A DNA stretch of 64,000 nt from Pedobacter chitinilyticus (GTDB lineage: Bacteria > Bacteroidota > Bacteroidia > Sphingobacteriales > Sphingobacteriaceae). The DNA lies in NCBI RefSeq assembly GCF_003313385.1, contig NZ_QMHN01000008.1, positions 142,881 to 206,880 of the forward strand, in the 5' to 3' direction. A program made the translations under genes and the position numbers. The notes under the pieces were generated by a model, which did no database searches, had not been told where the DNA came from, and saw only the letters and a list, made by a program, of their open reading frames with translations. Numbering within the stretch: the stretch's first letter is position 1; the number at the start of each line of letters is the position of its first letter. Shown piece after piece: positions 9,434 to 18,618 of this stretch.

Positions 9434-10027
9434 CTATTTTAAGAAATAGCATACAAGGAAGGCCAAGGTAATATCTACATGTTCCTGCATGTTTTCCCTC
9501 AGGTATTTTAAAGAAACCAACATTTGGCTTTTAATGGTATTGATAGATAACCCCATCTTTTCGGCAATTTGCGGATAGGTCAATTGTTCTTCCCTACTTA
9601 ATTGGAAAATCTTTTTGCGTTGAGGGCTTAGCTGCTCCAATTTTAATTGGTACAAGTGCTCCAGTTCTTTGTAGGCCATTTGTTCGTCCACCGCATCTTT
9701 AGCATGTTCAAGTTCACCTAAACTGTCAATATCTACTGTAGCCAACTGCTTTTTGCGGATATGATTGAACAGGGTATTCTTCATCGCTGCAAAGAGGTAG
9801 TTTTTAACCTCACCTTTAATTTGTATTTCGGCACGTCGGCGCCAAATGTTGTGCATTACATCCATGGCTAGTTCTTCAGCCACTTCGGTTTGCTTAAGGT
9901 AATGAAGTGAAAACTTGTACAGGGATTCGAAGTAACGGGCAAATAATTCATTGAACGCCCTAAGGTTATCCTCACTGCATTCCTGCATCAATAACGTATC
10001 GGAAAGTTTCGTATAATCTTTGCTCAT
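9434..10027 (-). CDS. ECF sigma-70 factor (FecI-like)
   Basis: A 197-residue RNA polymerase sigma factor. Region 2 spans about residues 25-95 (FNELFARYFESLYKFSLHYL and the EELAMDVMHNIWRRR helix). Region 4 spans about 130-180 (QLSPQRKKIFQLSREEQLTY, then PQIAEKMGLSINTIKSQM as recognition helix-turn-helix). The C-terminus ends in a hydrophobic tail (LAFLVCYFLK), as is common in Bacteroidota FecI-type factors. It should direct transcription of the receptor/FAS1 operon under control of the downstream FecR protein. A TAATTTTG -7 box lies 22 bases upstream of the ATG. Confidence 0.95.
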   Translation of the reverse strand: MSKDYTKLSDTLLMQECSEDNLRAFNELFARYFESLYKFSLHYLKQTEVAEELAMDVMHNIWRRRAEIQIKGEVKNYLFAAMKNTLFNHIRKKQLATVDIDSLGELEHAKDAVDEQMAYKELEHLYQLKLEQLSPQRKKIFQLSREEQLTYPQIAEKMGLSINTIKSQMLVSLKYLRENMQEHVDITLAFLVCYFLK

Positions 10028-10048
10028 CTGCCGTAAATGCTACGATGC

Positions 10049-10056
10049 CAAAATTA
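10049..10056 (-). promoter_or_regulatory. Candidate -7 box of the sigma-factor operon
   Basis: Read on the minus strand, TAATTTTG fits the Bacteroidota -7 consensus TAnnTTTG exactly and lies 22 bases before the ATG of the sigma gene. No convincing TTG-type -33 box was found at the usual 19-21 base spacing, so this is a candidate only. Confidence 0.4.
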
Positions 10057-10154
10057 TCTTCCCAAAACTTACTTTAAATTACCCTTATATTAACTTATGG
10101 TAAAATGATAGGGTTTGTTTTTTAAAACTTAGGAAGTTTGTAACTCTCATCGTT

Positions 10155-10415
10155 CGTCATTCCAGCCTACGAGGAAATAATGTGGTGAAAGGTAATGTAA
10201 CACGTAACAAACCTCTCTCTAACTTTCTCCTTGAAAAGTAGAGAGAATTGGATAGTGCTAACAAATATATAACTACAAACTTTCAAGTATATGCACAAAT
10301 CTTTCCCAAGTCCTCGTCTCTCTCTACTAGGGAGAACCGAAGCGTAGCGAGCTCATTTATGCCAAAACACAATAACATATTTATCAATAGATGCCGACAG
10401 GCAGAGAGAGGGTCT
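10155..10415. repeat. Composite intergenic repeat cluster, copy A
   Basis: The 488-base gap between the sigma gene and the AraC gene has no coding potential. It contains, in order, a CGTCATTCC..CCTACG..GGAA element, a GTGAAAG-rich stretch, CCTCTCTCTAACTTTCTCCTT, then CTCTCTCTACTAGGGAGA and GGCAGAGAGAGGGT. The same elements recur in the same order and orientation at 12877-13083, and the last ones again at 12761-12827. It looks like a diverged composite repeat that brackets the AraC and alcohol dehydrogenase genes. The function is unknown. Confidence 0.7.
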
Positions 10416-10503
10416 ACTTCGTAAGTCAAATCTATTCAACTCCCCAATAATGTAAACCTCCTGTCATTAATCTCAATCCATCAACAAAGTGTATTGATTT
10501 TCT

Positions 10504-10511
10504 TAACTTTG
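10504..10511 (+). promoter_or_regulatory. Candidate -7 box directly before the AraC start
   Basis: TAACTTTG (TAnnTTTG consensus) ends 4 bases before the ATG at 10516, which would give a leaderless or nearly leaderless mRNA. The same 4-base spacing is seen at the alkaline phosphatase gene (21576-21583) and, with one mismatch, at the second AraC gene (27920-27927). No clear -33 box is visible. Confidence 0.35.
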
Positions 10512-10515
10512 ATCA

Positions 10516-11394
10516 ATGGCAGCAAAAACGCAACGTTCCGTATCTAAATTTAACAACGAGCTTAAATTAAAAGGCTTTAATGTATGGGAGCTAAACGATG
10601 ATTGTAATGCGACAAGGGTTTACAGTCGAAAGGACTTCTATAAAATCTGCCTTTCTACTGGAAGCAGTACCATTCACTATGCCGATAAAAGCTTTGACGC
10701 CAATGATACCGTATTGTTTTTTGGAAACCCACATGTTCCCTACTCATGGGAAACACGCTCACCCAACTATACTGGTTATGCTTGCTTATTTTCAGAAGAT
10801 TTCCTAAAACTCTCCGAACGTTCAGAAAGCTTATTACAATCGCCTTTCTTTAAAATTGGTGGCACCCCCATCCTGAACATTAGTCAAACACAACGGGAGT
10901 TTTTGAATACCATTTTCCAAAAAATGATTGAGGAACAGCAAACAGACTACTTTTACAAAGATGATCTGATGCGCAATTATATTCACCTCATCATTCACGA
11001 AGCACTTAAATTACAGCCTTCAGAAAGTTTCGATCAGCATAAAAATGCCTTATCAAGGATTGCTTCGGTTTTTCTCGAATTGCTAGAACGACAGTTCCCA
11101 ATTGAAACACCAGACCGTCCATTATTGCTCAATACTGCACAAGCTTATTCGAGCAGCTTAGCCATACATGTGAATTACCTGAACCGTGCCGTAAAAGAAA
11201 CGACAGGTAAATCGACCACTACACACATTACCGAACGCATTGCCCGCGAAGCAAGGGCCTTGTTGCAACATACGGATTGGAATATTGCCGAAATTGCTTA
11301 TGCCCTAGGTTTCGAATACCCTACCTATTTCAACAACTTCTTTAAAAAGATGACAGGAACCAACCCATCGACCTTTTGCGAGAGTATGGTTTGA
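10516..11394 (+). CDS. AraC-family transcriptional regulator
   Basis: This 292-residue protein has an N-terminal cupin-like sensing half (about 25-135, with YSRKDFYKICLSTGSSTIHY and FFGNPHVPYSWE) and a C-terminal AraC double helix-turn-helix (about 190-288). The second helix-turn-helix reads WNIAEIAYALGFEYPTYFNN followed by FFKKMTGTNPSTF, a textbook AraC signature. It is clearly paralogous to the regulator at 27932-28831: both have the DFYKI..HY.DK core and the same HTH layout. It lies 226 bases upstream of a co-directional alcohol dehydrogenase, its probable target. The effector is unknown. Confidence 0.93.
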   Translation: MAAKTQRSVSKFNNELKLKGFNVWELNDDCNATRVYSRKDFYKICLSTGSSTIHYADKSFDANDTVLFFGNPHVPYSWETRSPNYTGYACLFSEDFLKLSERSESLLQSPFFKIGGTPILNISQTQREFLNTIFQKMIEEQQTDYFYKDDLMRNYIHLIIHEALKLQPSESFDQHKNALSRIASVFLELLERQFPIETPDRPLLLNTAQAYSSSLAIHVNYLNRAVKETTGKSTTTHITERIAREARALLQHTDWNIAEIAYALGFEYPTYFNNFFKKMTGTNPSTFCESMV

Positions 11395-11620
11395 AATTCT
11401 TAATAATTGGTTTGAAGATTATAAACTATCAAGACTACAATGCACGAACTTTGTGGTATTAAAATCTAGACAGACTTAAATATCCTATTAGCACAAAGAT
11501 TCACAATAATCATTTTGTACTCCAATGGCGACATCAACAATGGTTCAATGGCTAATGTTATTAAGTACGGCTAAACTTTAATAAATTAGAATTACAAACC
11601 CCAAAACAAAAATAATAATC

Positions 11621-12679
11621 ATGAATACAATCAACGTAAAAGCGTATGGTACCGAGGCTGCCGACGCTCCATTACAAGGCCTCAGTATTCCACGGAGAGA
11701 AGTAGCTGCCCATGATGTAAAAATCGAAATTCTTTACTGCGGCGTATGTCACTCTGATTTACACACTGCTAGAAACGAATGGCATAATACCATTTATCCA
11801 AATGTACCTGGACACGAAGTTGTGGGAAAGGTAGTAAGTGTAGGTAACCACGTTAAAAAATTCAAAGTAGGTGATACAGTCGGTATCGGTTGTATCGTTG
11901 ATTCGTGCCGTGAGTGCCAATATTGTAACGAAGGATTAGAACAGTTTTGCGAACCTGGTATGACAGGCACCTACAATTCTCCTGATAAATATTTGCCAAA
12001 TGTTCAAACTTATGGTGGTTATTCTGAGAGCATTGTAGTTGATGAAAACTATGTATTGAGCATTCCAGAAAACCTTGACCTGGCGGCTACCGCACCTTTA
12101 TTGTGTGCTGGAATTACCACTTACTCGCCTTTGAAACACTGGAACGTAGGTCCAGGTAAAAACGTAGGGATTGTAGGGATTGGTGGCTTGGGCCACATGG
12201 GTATTAAAATTGCCAAAGCCATGGGTGCTCACGTAGTCGCTTTCACTACTTCAGAAAGTAAGTTTAAAGAAGCACAACGTTTGGGCGCTGATGAGGTAGT
12301 ACTTTCTACCGATGCAGCACAAATGAATAAATTCAGAGGTAAATTGCACTTCATTTTGGATGCAGTATCTGCCGAACACGATATCAATGCTTACTTAGGC
12401 TTACTTCGTGTAGATGGTTCATTAGCTTTGGTTGGTGCTCCTGAACAACCACTACCAGTAGCAGCCTTTAGTGTGATCTTAGGCCGTAAAAGTTTTGCAG
12501 GTTCTATGATTGGTGGTATTGCTGAAACGCAAGAGATGCTTGATTTCTGTGGCAAACACAACATTACTGCCGACATCGAAATGATTGACATGAACCAAAT
12601 CAATGAAGCTTATGACCGCTTGTTAAAAGGTGACATCAAATATCGCTTTGTGATTGATATGGCTTCATTAAAAAACTAA
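11621..12679 (+). CDS. Zinc-dependent NAD(P)H alcohol dehydrogenase (YahK/CAD type)
   Basis: A 352-residue medium-chain dehydrogenase/reductase that interconverts aldehydes and alcohols with NADP(H). The catalytic zinc motif is GVCHSD (Cys43) with GHE (His65-Glu66). The structural zinc lobe has Cys96, Cys99, Cys102 and Cys110. A Rossmann motif GIVGIGGLGHMG follows. The pattern is closest to the YahK/cinnamyl-alcohol-dehydrogenase-like branch, so a broad-range aldehyde reductase role is likely. It follows an AraC regulator and ends in a strong intrinsic terminator, so it is probably a single-gene transcript responding to reactive aldehydes; that last point is inference. Confidence 0.93.
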   Translation: MNTINVKAYGTEAADAPLQGLSIPRREVAAHDVKIEILYCGVCHSDLHTARNEWHNTIYPNVPGHEVVGKVVSVGNHVKKFKVGDTVGIGCIVDSCRECQYCNEGLEQFCEPGMTGTYNSPDKYLPNVQTYGGYSESIVVDENYVLSIPENLDLAATAPLLCAGITTYSPLKHWNVGPGKNVGIVGIGGLGHMGIKIAKAMGAHVVAFTTSESKFKEAQRLGADEVVLSTDAAQMNKFRGKLHFILDAVSAEHDINAYLGLLRVDGSLALVGAPEQPLPVAAFSVILGRKSFAGSMIGGIAETQEMLDFCGKHNITADIEMIDMNQINEAYDRLLKGDIKYRFVIDMASLKN

Positions 12680-12700
12680 CGAACGTCCATTGTCAATATA

Positions 12701-12736
12701 AAGCTTCGACCATATGATGGTCGAAGCTTTTTTGTT
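12701..12736 (+). terminator. Intrinsic terminator of the alcohol dehydrogenase
   Basis: A perfect 13-base-pair stem (12701-12713 with 12717-12729, arm AAGCTTCGACCAT) with a 3-base loop is followed by a T-rich tract. It lies 22 bases after the stop codon. Confidence 0.9.
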
Positions 12737-12760
12737 TTTATGGTAGACTGGCTAAAACGT

Positions 12761-12827
12761 ACAAACTTCCCTAAGCACTGCTCTCTCCCTTTTAGGGAGA
12801 GATGCCAATAGGCAGAGAGGGTTTATC
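12761..12827. repeat. Partial copy of the CTCTCC/GGGAGAGA repeat
   Basis: This segment contains CTCTCTCCCTTTTAGGGAGAG followed by GGCAGAGAGGGTT and resembles the right half of the clusters at 10155-10415 and 12877-13083. The TCTCTCCC/GGGAGAGA arms can form a hairpin. There is no coding potential. Confidence 0.7.
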
Positions 12828-12876
12828 CGTCATGCCCAACTCGATTGGGCATCGTAATGCATTAGTAGACTTTTAA

Positions 12877-13083
12877 GATTCCCGCCTACGCGGGAATGAC
12901 GCACCAGTGAAAGTAACTGCAAAATGAAACAATCCTCTTTAACTTTCTCCTTAAAAAGGATAAAGAACAGGCAGTAGTATTGAGCTCCTTAAAAGTCGCA
13001 AGAAATGAGTAAGAACAAACTTTTCCAAGCATTCCTCTCTCTCTCAGGGAGAGATCCCGATCTTTTCGGGAGAGAGGGTTTCA
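12877..13083. repeat. Composite intergenic repeat cluster, copy B
   Basis: The cluster starts with an inverted-repeat element ATTCCCGCCTACGCGGGAAT. It continues with a GTGAAAGTAAC stretch, TAACTTTCTCCTTAAAAAGG, and ends in CTCTCTCTCAGGGAGAG with TTTTCGGGAGAGAGGGTTT. Order and orientation match copy A at 10155-10415. It abuts the 3' end of the efflux adaptor gene on the other strand, so the hairpins may also act as its terminator. The whole 415-base gap 12680-13094 holds only the terminator and these repeats. Confidence 0.7.
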
Positions 13084-13094
13084 AAGCTCACTAC

Positions 13095-14225
13095 TTACTC
13101 CTCATCACTAGTATTTTTCAATTTCATCAACAACGAATAAGCTCCTTTTACGACCACTTGTTTGCCTTTCAAATCGGCAGTAATGGCGGTTTTACCCTCT
13201 GAGGTTTCCCCTACCTGCACTTCATGCATCATAAATTTACGAGCGGCTATTTCAACAAATACATAATCCTTATTTTCGAAACTTACCACTGCATCCTCTG
13301 GCAAGAACTGAACCTTTTGATTTTTGAATTGCAGTTCAGCATTCATGTACATGCCTGGTACTAGGTTTTTATCATATTTTTCAAAATGGCAATGCACTTC
13401 GCTATTACCCCCTTCGCCTACATTATGACTTACTAAAATCACCTTCGTTTCGTATTTCACCTCTGGCTTCACGTTGGTAAAGGCAATCACTCGCTGACCA
13501 ATATTAATTTGGTGTAGGTCTTTCTCAAAAATAGTGAGGTTCAAATGGATATCACTTGGGTTAATCAATTCGAAAATCACATCCGATGGGGTCACATACT
13601 TGCCAATATTCACATTCACTTTACTTACATAGCCATTAATTGGCGAATAGATATTGATTGATTTGGAAATCTTACCTTCATTAAGCTGTGCCGCATTGAT
13701 ATTGATCAGCTTTAACTTTTCTGTTAGTGCCATTTGCTCCACTTTCAAGTTTTTGTATTCTGTTTCTGCTTGCTGAAGGGTTTTATCGCTATTCGCTTTG
13801 CTCAAATTAAGTTCTCTTTGGCGAGCAAGCTCTTTACTGGCGTAACTTAATTTGTTACTGATGTTCAGATAATCTTGTTGCATTTGGATATACTGTGGAT
13901 CTTCCATCACGGCTATCACCTGTCCTTTGCTCACATGTGTACCTGGAAGCATTTTGGTGGTTTTAAGGTAGCCTCCTAAGGGAATACTCACCGACACCAA
14001 GTTTTGAGGGGGTACATCTATTTTACCTTGTAGCTTTAAGGTTTCATTGATTTCGCCGTAAGCCACTGCACCAGTTTTCAGGTTAATGTGCTTTGCCTGC
14101 TCGGGCGTTAAGCTTACTTCATTTTCGTTCATTGGAACTTTGGCTTCTTCTTTGGTTTCGCTGCTACTGCTACAGGCAAACATCATGCTGATGGCTAAGG
14201 CTCCTAAATATAATGGGTACTTCAT
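13095..14225 (-). CDS. RND efflux periplasmic adaptor (CzcB/CusB family)
   Basis: A 376-residue membrane-fusion lipoprotein (MFAC, Cys at residue 18) that links the inner-membrane pump to the outer-membrane channel. It shows the usual order: a lipoyl half (about 70-110, LGGYLKTTKMLPGTHVSKGQ), a coiled-coil hairpin (about 110-185), the second lipoyl half (190-220, IYSPINGYVSKVNVNIGKYV), a beta-barrel and a membrane-proximal domain. The ATG follows the pump gene stop after one base (TAAcATG), so the two are translationally coupled. Substrate inference comes from the pump: divalent heavy-metal cations. Confidence 0.93.
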   Translation of the reverse strand: MKYPLYLGALAISMMFACSSSSETKEEAKVPMNENEVSLTPEQAKHINLKTGAVAYGEINETLKLQGKIDVPPQNLVSVSIPLGGYLKTTKMLPGTHVSKGQVIAVMEDPQYIQMQQDYLNISNKLSYASKELARQRELNLSKANSDKTLQQAETEYKNLKVEQMALTEKLKLININAAQLNEGKISKSINIYSPINGYVSKVNVNIGKYVTPSDVIFELINPSDIHLNLTIFEKDLHQINIGQRVIAFTNVKPEVKYETKVILVSHNVGEGGNSEVHCHFEKYDKNLVPGMYMNAELQFKNQKVQFLPEDAVVSFENKDYVFVEIAARKFMMHEVQVGETSEGKTAITADLKGKQVVVKGAYSLLMKLKNTSDEE

Positions 14226-14226
14226 G

Positions 14227-17200
14227 TTATTGCGCTAAAAGGTAATTAAGTTCTGTAATGCTTTTGTTCAACTGTTGGATGGCTTCAAAATAACTCTCCT
14301 TAATGGCGATGGCCTGGTTGTTCAACATCGTCCATTCTAAGTAATTGATTTCTCCGTTCTGTAATTGTTTATTTAAAGTAGTGGTAATTTCCTTGGCCGT
14401 TTTCAATCCGTCTTTTTCAAGTCCACCTACGATATCCAACTGTTGCTGATATTGTACATAAACTGCTTTTAAATTGGTATTGACCTGCCTGCTGGCATTT
14501 TCGGTTTCCGATTTTCGATATTCCTGATAAACCTTGGCCGATTTAATCTTGTTACGCTGCGAACTACCAAACAAGGGAATACTTAAACCCAGCTGGAAGG
14601 ATTGGAAACGGTCGTTTTGATCAAATTTGATATCGTCCCTTAATGTGGTATTGTTATAACCTACATTAAATTCGGGCAATAGTTTAGCCTGTTCCGCTTT
14701 GGTACTTGCCAATGCAACTTTCTCTTCCTGCTGCTGAAGTTTAATTAAAGGATGACTTGTCCAGTTTAGGGTATCTGCAAAAGTAATGTCAGCCCTCAAA
14801 TGTCTAGCCTGTGGCTTCAACAACATTGGGGTATTGATTAAAAAGGCCAATTGCTGTTGTAGGGTCAACTCCTGTATCTGTAAGTTTTTCAGTTTGGTGC
14901 TTACCTGCAATAATTGGTTTTCGGCACTAGCCCTTTCCAGCAAATTACTTTCGCCACTCTTTAACCTCAGCTCTGCCAAATGCCTTAACTTTCTATAAGA
15001 ACTATCGGCTTGCTGGTAAAGCTTTTGTTGTTGTGCTACCACTAGCAAATCATAAAACACCTGCGTAGTAATTTTAGTAAGTTCTGCTTTGCTCAGCTCC
15101 TTCTGTAACAATGCGGTCTTCCACTCTTCCAATAATTTATTCTTTTGTCGTGCATACACATTAGGCAGGCTAAAGCTTTGATTAACGCTCAATTTATTAT
15201 CTACCAAATTACTGTTGAACTTGCCATATTCGCCACTAATGTTCAAGGGAGCAATCGTGGTAGCAGTTTTACTCAATTGCTGACTATAATCTGCTCTTAG
15301 CTGGCTACTCTTTAAACTGATATTGTTTTTGTACAAGCTATCCAAAGTGGCTTTTAGCGTAATACTTTGCTGGGCATTGGCCGAAGAAAATCCAAAACAA
15401 ACCAATAGTATGGTCAGTGCTTTAAGATGCTTCTTTTTTCTTTTCAAACCCTTTTCAAAACTCACATATAAAATAGGAAGTACAAATAGAGTCAGCAAAG
15501 TGGCAATCATTAAGCCACCAATCACTACAGTTGCCAAAGGCCTTTGCACCGAAGCACCCGCACCATTACTAATGGCCATAGGCAAGAAACCTAAAGAAGC
15601 CACGAAAGCCGTCATCAGCACTGGTCTCAATCTGGTTTTAGTTCCTTCTAACACTACTTTTTTCATATCCTGTTCTCCAGTTTTTTTAATGTTGTTGAAC
15701 TCGGCAACCAGTACAATCCCATTTAATACTGCGATACCAAATAGGGCAATAAAACCAACTCCTGCACTGATACTAAAAGGCAAGCCACGCAAAGCCAACA
15801 AGAATATTCCACCAATAGCAGATAATGGAATGGCCGTATAAATGAGCAAACCATACTTGATAGAACCAAAGGCGAAGTAAAGCAATAGAAAAATCAGGAT
15901 GAGCGATACAGGCACGGCAATCATCAACCTTGATTTTGCTTCGTTAAGGTTTTCGAAGGAACCACCGTAGGTGATGCTGTAGCCCGTCGGCAATTTAATT
16001 TCGGCATTTACCTTTTCCTGCAGTTCATTCACAATGCTTTCTACATCACGACCGTTCACATTGAAACCTACCAAAATACGTCGTTTGGTATCTTCCCGTT
16101 GGATTTGACTAGGACTATTTACCAAAGCAACGGAGGCTACTTGCGCTAAAGGAATTTGCTTACCATAGGGCGTTGGTATCAGCAGGTTTTGTACATCTTT
16201 AATGCTTTTACGTTTATCGTTCTGTAGACGTACTACCAAATCAAAACGTTTCTCGCCTTCAAACACCAATCCTGTGCTTTGTCCAGCAAATGCGGTATTG
16301 ATATTTCTATTAATATCGGCAATGTTTAAACCGTATTGGGCAATGGCTGCTCGGTTATGTTGGATCACAATTTGAGGCGTTCCAGAAATTTGTTCTACAT
16401 AAATTTCGGTTGCGCCTTGTACCTTTTTCACCAAGTTACCCAGTTTTTTAGAGTATAGTGCCAGGGTATCAAAATCCTCCCCAAAAATCTTACACACCAC
16501 ATCTTGCCTAGCCCCTGTCATCAGCTCATTAAAACGCATTTGTACGGGAAACTGGAAACTGGTAGTTACCCCTGGAATCTCGCTAGCCGCTGCTCCCATC
16601 TTCTCCGACAATTCTTCGAAAGTCTTGGCCGAAGTCCACTCGCTTTTAGGTTTCAGGTTAATGATCATATCCCCCATATCCATTGGCAATGGTTCCGTAG
16701 GCACCTCGCTACTTCCTATTTTGGCTACAATGTTCTTGACCTCTGGAAATCTGGCTTTAAGGATACCTGCTACCTTTTGCACATTTTCAATGGTGGTATT
16801 CAAATTACTGCCCGAAAGCACCCTCGTTTCTACCGCGTAATCTCCTTCTTCAATGGATGGAATAAACTCTCCTCCTAAATTAGACAGGATCACCACCGCA
16901 GCCACAAACAAGGCCAACACTACACCAATCACCATTTTTGGGATACCCAATACTTTACGAAGCATTTTGGAGTAGCTGTTCTCCACCTTGGCCATTACCT
17001 TATCAGAAATATTAGGTGCAGTTTTGATTTTCTTGCTCAAAAACAAGCTAGATACCATTGGAATGTAGGTTAACGAAAGGATAAAGGCACCCAACAGCGC
17101 AAAAGCAACGGTTTGTGCCATCGGTTTAAACATCTTCCCTTCAATGCCCTGCAAACTAAAAATAGGCAAGTACACAATGAGGATAATGATTTGGCCAAAC

Positions 17201-18558
17201 ACAGCGCTGTTCATCATTTTAGACGAAGCACTTTTCACTTCCAGATCCATCTCATTTTGTTTCAGGATGGATAGGCCTGCAAACTTTTTACTATGACTGA
17301 GTTGGTGCATTACCGCTTCCACAATGATCACCGCCCCATCTACAATTAAACCAAAATCCAAGGCCCCCAAACTCATAAGGTTGCCACTTACGCCAAATAT
17401 GTTCATCATGATGATGGCAAACAACATGGATAGAGGAATTACCGAGGCGACAATAAAGCCTGCCCTAAAATTGCCTAGGAAGATTACCAGTACAAACACT
17501 ACAATCAATGCGCCTTCCAACAAATTGGTCTCTACCGTTTTAATGGCGTTGTTTACCATACTGGTACGATCCAAGAAAGGCACAATCTCTACGCCCTCGG
17601 GCAGGGTTTGCTCTATTTGTTTGATTTTGGCTTTGATGTCATCAATCACCACATTGCTGTTGGCGCCTTTCAGCATCATTACAATGGCACCCGAAACTTC
17701 GCCTTCATTGTTAAAGGTTAATGCGCCATACCTAGTGGCATAACCGATTTCGATATTCGCTACATCTCTAATCAGCAAGGGTGTTGAACCTTGATTATTT
17801 CTAACCACAATGTTCTCGATGTCTTCCTTACCGCCAATCAAACCTTCACTTCTGATGTAAAGTACCGTAGATTGTTTTTCGATATAAGCACCTCCTGTAT
17901 TCTGATTATTACTTTCCAGGGCATCAAAAATATCACTGATGGTTACCTTGTGCGCCACCAACTTATTAGGGTCAATGGTCACTTGGTACTGCTTCAACTT
18001 ACCACCGAAACTGCTTACTTCGGCTACACCTTTAACACCCAGTAGTTGTCGTCTAATGATCCAGTCTTGAATGGTACGCAGCTCGGTAATGTCGTATCGT
18101 TTTTCGTAACCTTTTTTGGGTTTTACGGCATATTGGTAAATTTCACCTAAGCCTGTGGAGATAGGTCCCATCTCTGGTTTTCCTATTCCCTGTGGAATTT
18201 GCTCCTGCACTACCAATAATCGTTCGGCCACTTGTTGTCGGGCCCAGTAAACATCTACATCATCATTAAAAACAAGGGTAACGAGGGAAAGTCCAAAACG
18301 GCTGTAGCTCCTAATTTCCTTAATTCCAGCAATGTTGCTATTGGCCTGTTCCACAGGAAAAGTCACCAATCTTTCGATATCGGTAGCACCATAGGAAGGT
18401 GCCGTAGTAATGATCTGTACCTGATTATTGGTAATATCGGGCACGGCATCAATGGGTAATTTGGTCAGCTCAAAGCTTCCATATATGATAAGGCTAATGG
18501 TAAATAGCCCAATAATGAGTTTATTCTTAATAGAAAACTCAATAATTCTATTCAGCAT
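14227..18558 (-). CDS. CzcA-type heavy-metal RND pump fused to a TolC-like channel
   Basis: The 1443 residues comprise an HME-type RND proton antiporter (1 to about 1030) followed by an outer-membrane-factor domain (about 1065-1443). The membrane helix-4 motif DFGLIVDGAVIIVEA (near residue 400) has the Asp/Asp/Glu pattern of divalent-cation pumps (Zn, Co, Cd, Ni) and not the Cu/Ag pattern of CusA. After the last pump helix, the sequence KKHLKALTILLVCFGFSSA followed by NAQQ (about 1041-1065) looks like a complete signal peptide. It precedes TolC-like coiled-coil halves with two repeats. Pump and channel ought to reside in different membranes, so cleavage at the internal signal is likely. Similar fusions are known in Bacteroidota. 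Reading frame is intact. Confidence 0.93.
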   Translation of the reverse strand: MLNRIIEFSIKNKLIIGLFTISLIIYGSFELTKLPIDAVPDITNNQVQIITTAPSYGATDIERLVTFPVEQANSNIAGIKEIRSYSRFGLSLVTLVFNDDVDVYWARQQVAERLLVVQEQIPQGIGKPEMGPISTGLGEIYQYAVKPKKGYEKRYDITELRTIQDWIIRRQLLGVKGVAEVSSFGGKLKQYQVTIDPNKLVAHKVTISDIFDALESNNQNTGGAYIEKQSTVLYIRSEGLIGGKEDIENIVVRNNQGSTPLLIRDVANIEIGYATRYGALTFNNEGEVSGAIVMMLKGANSNVVIDDIKAKIKQIEQTLPEGVEIVPFLDRTSMVNNAIKTVETNLLEGALIVVFVLVIFLGNFRAGFIVASVIPLSMLFAIIMMNIFGVSGNLMSLGALDFGLIVDGAVIIVEAVMHQLSHSKKFAGLSILKQNEMDLEVKSASSKMMNSAVFGQIIILIVYLPIFSLQGIEGKMFKPMAQTVAFALLGAFILSLTYIPMVSSLFLSKKIKTAPNISDKVMAKVENSYSKMLRKVLGIPKMVIGVVLALFVAAVVILSNLGGEFIPSIEEGDYAVETRVLSGSNLNTTIENVQKVAGILKARFPEVKNIVAKIGSSEVPTEPLPMDMGDMIINLKPKSEWTSAKTFEELSEKMGAAASEIPGVTTSFQFPVQMRFNELMTGARQDVVCKIFGEDFDTLALYSKKLGNLVKKVQGATEIYVEQISGTPQIVIQHNRAAIAQYGLNIADINRNINTAFAGQSTGLVFEGEKRFDLVVRLQNDKRKSIKDVQNLLIPTPYGKQIPLAQVASVALVNSPSQIQREDTKRRILVGFNVNGRDVESIVNELQEKVNAEIKLPTGYSITYGGSFENLNEAKSRLMIAVPVSLILIFLLLYFAFGSIKYGLLIYTAIPLSAIGGIFLLALRGLPFSISAGVGFIALFGIAVLNGIVLVAEFNNIKKTGEQDMKKVVLEGTKTRLRPVLMTAFVASLGFLPMAISNGAGASVQRPLATVVIGGLMIATLLTLFVLPILYVSFEKGLKRKKKHLKALTILLVCFGFSSANAQQSITLKATLDSLYKNNISLKSSQLRADYSQQLSKTATTIAPLNISGEYGKFNSNLVDNKLSVNQSFSLPNVYARQKNKLLEEWKTALLQKELSKAELTKITTQVFYDLLVVAQQQKLYQQADSSYRKLRHLAELRLKSGESNLLERASAENQLLQVSTKLKNLQIQELTLQQQLAFLINTPMLLKPQARHLRADITFADTLNWTSHPLIKLQQQEEKVALASTKAEQAKLLPEFNVGYNNTTLRDDIKFDQNDRFQSFQLGLSIPLFGSSQRNKIKSAKVYQEYRKSETENASRQVNTNLKAVYVQYQQQLDIVGGLEKDGLKTAKEITTTLNKQLQNGEINYLEWTMLNNQAIAIKESYFEAIQQLNKSITELNYLLAQ

Positions 18559-18618
18559 GAAAAATGGGGATAATCGTTTCTAATTAATCATTACGACCTT
18601 ACAAAGGCCGTTCAAGTA

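Noticed and set aside
13005..13202. Plus-strand frame across a repeat and the adaptor 3' end
   Set aside because: It begins in a dispersed intergenic repeat and runs antisense into the efflux adaptor.
17324..17743. 139-codon plus-strand frame
   Set aside because: Antisense to the conserved core of the RND pump; no independent support.
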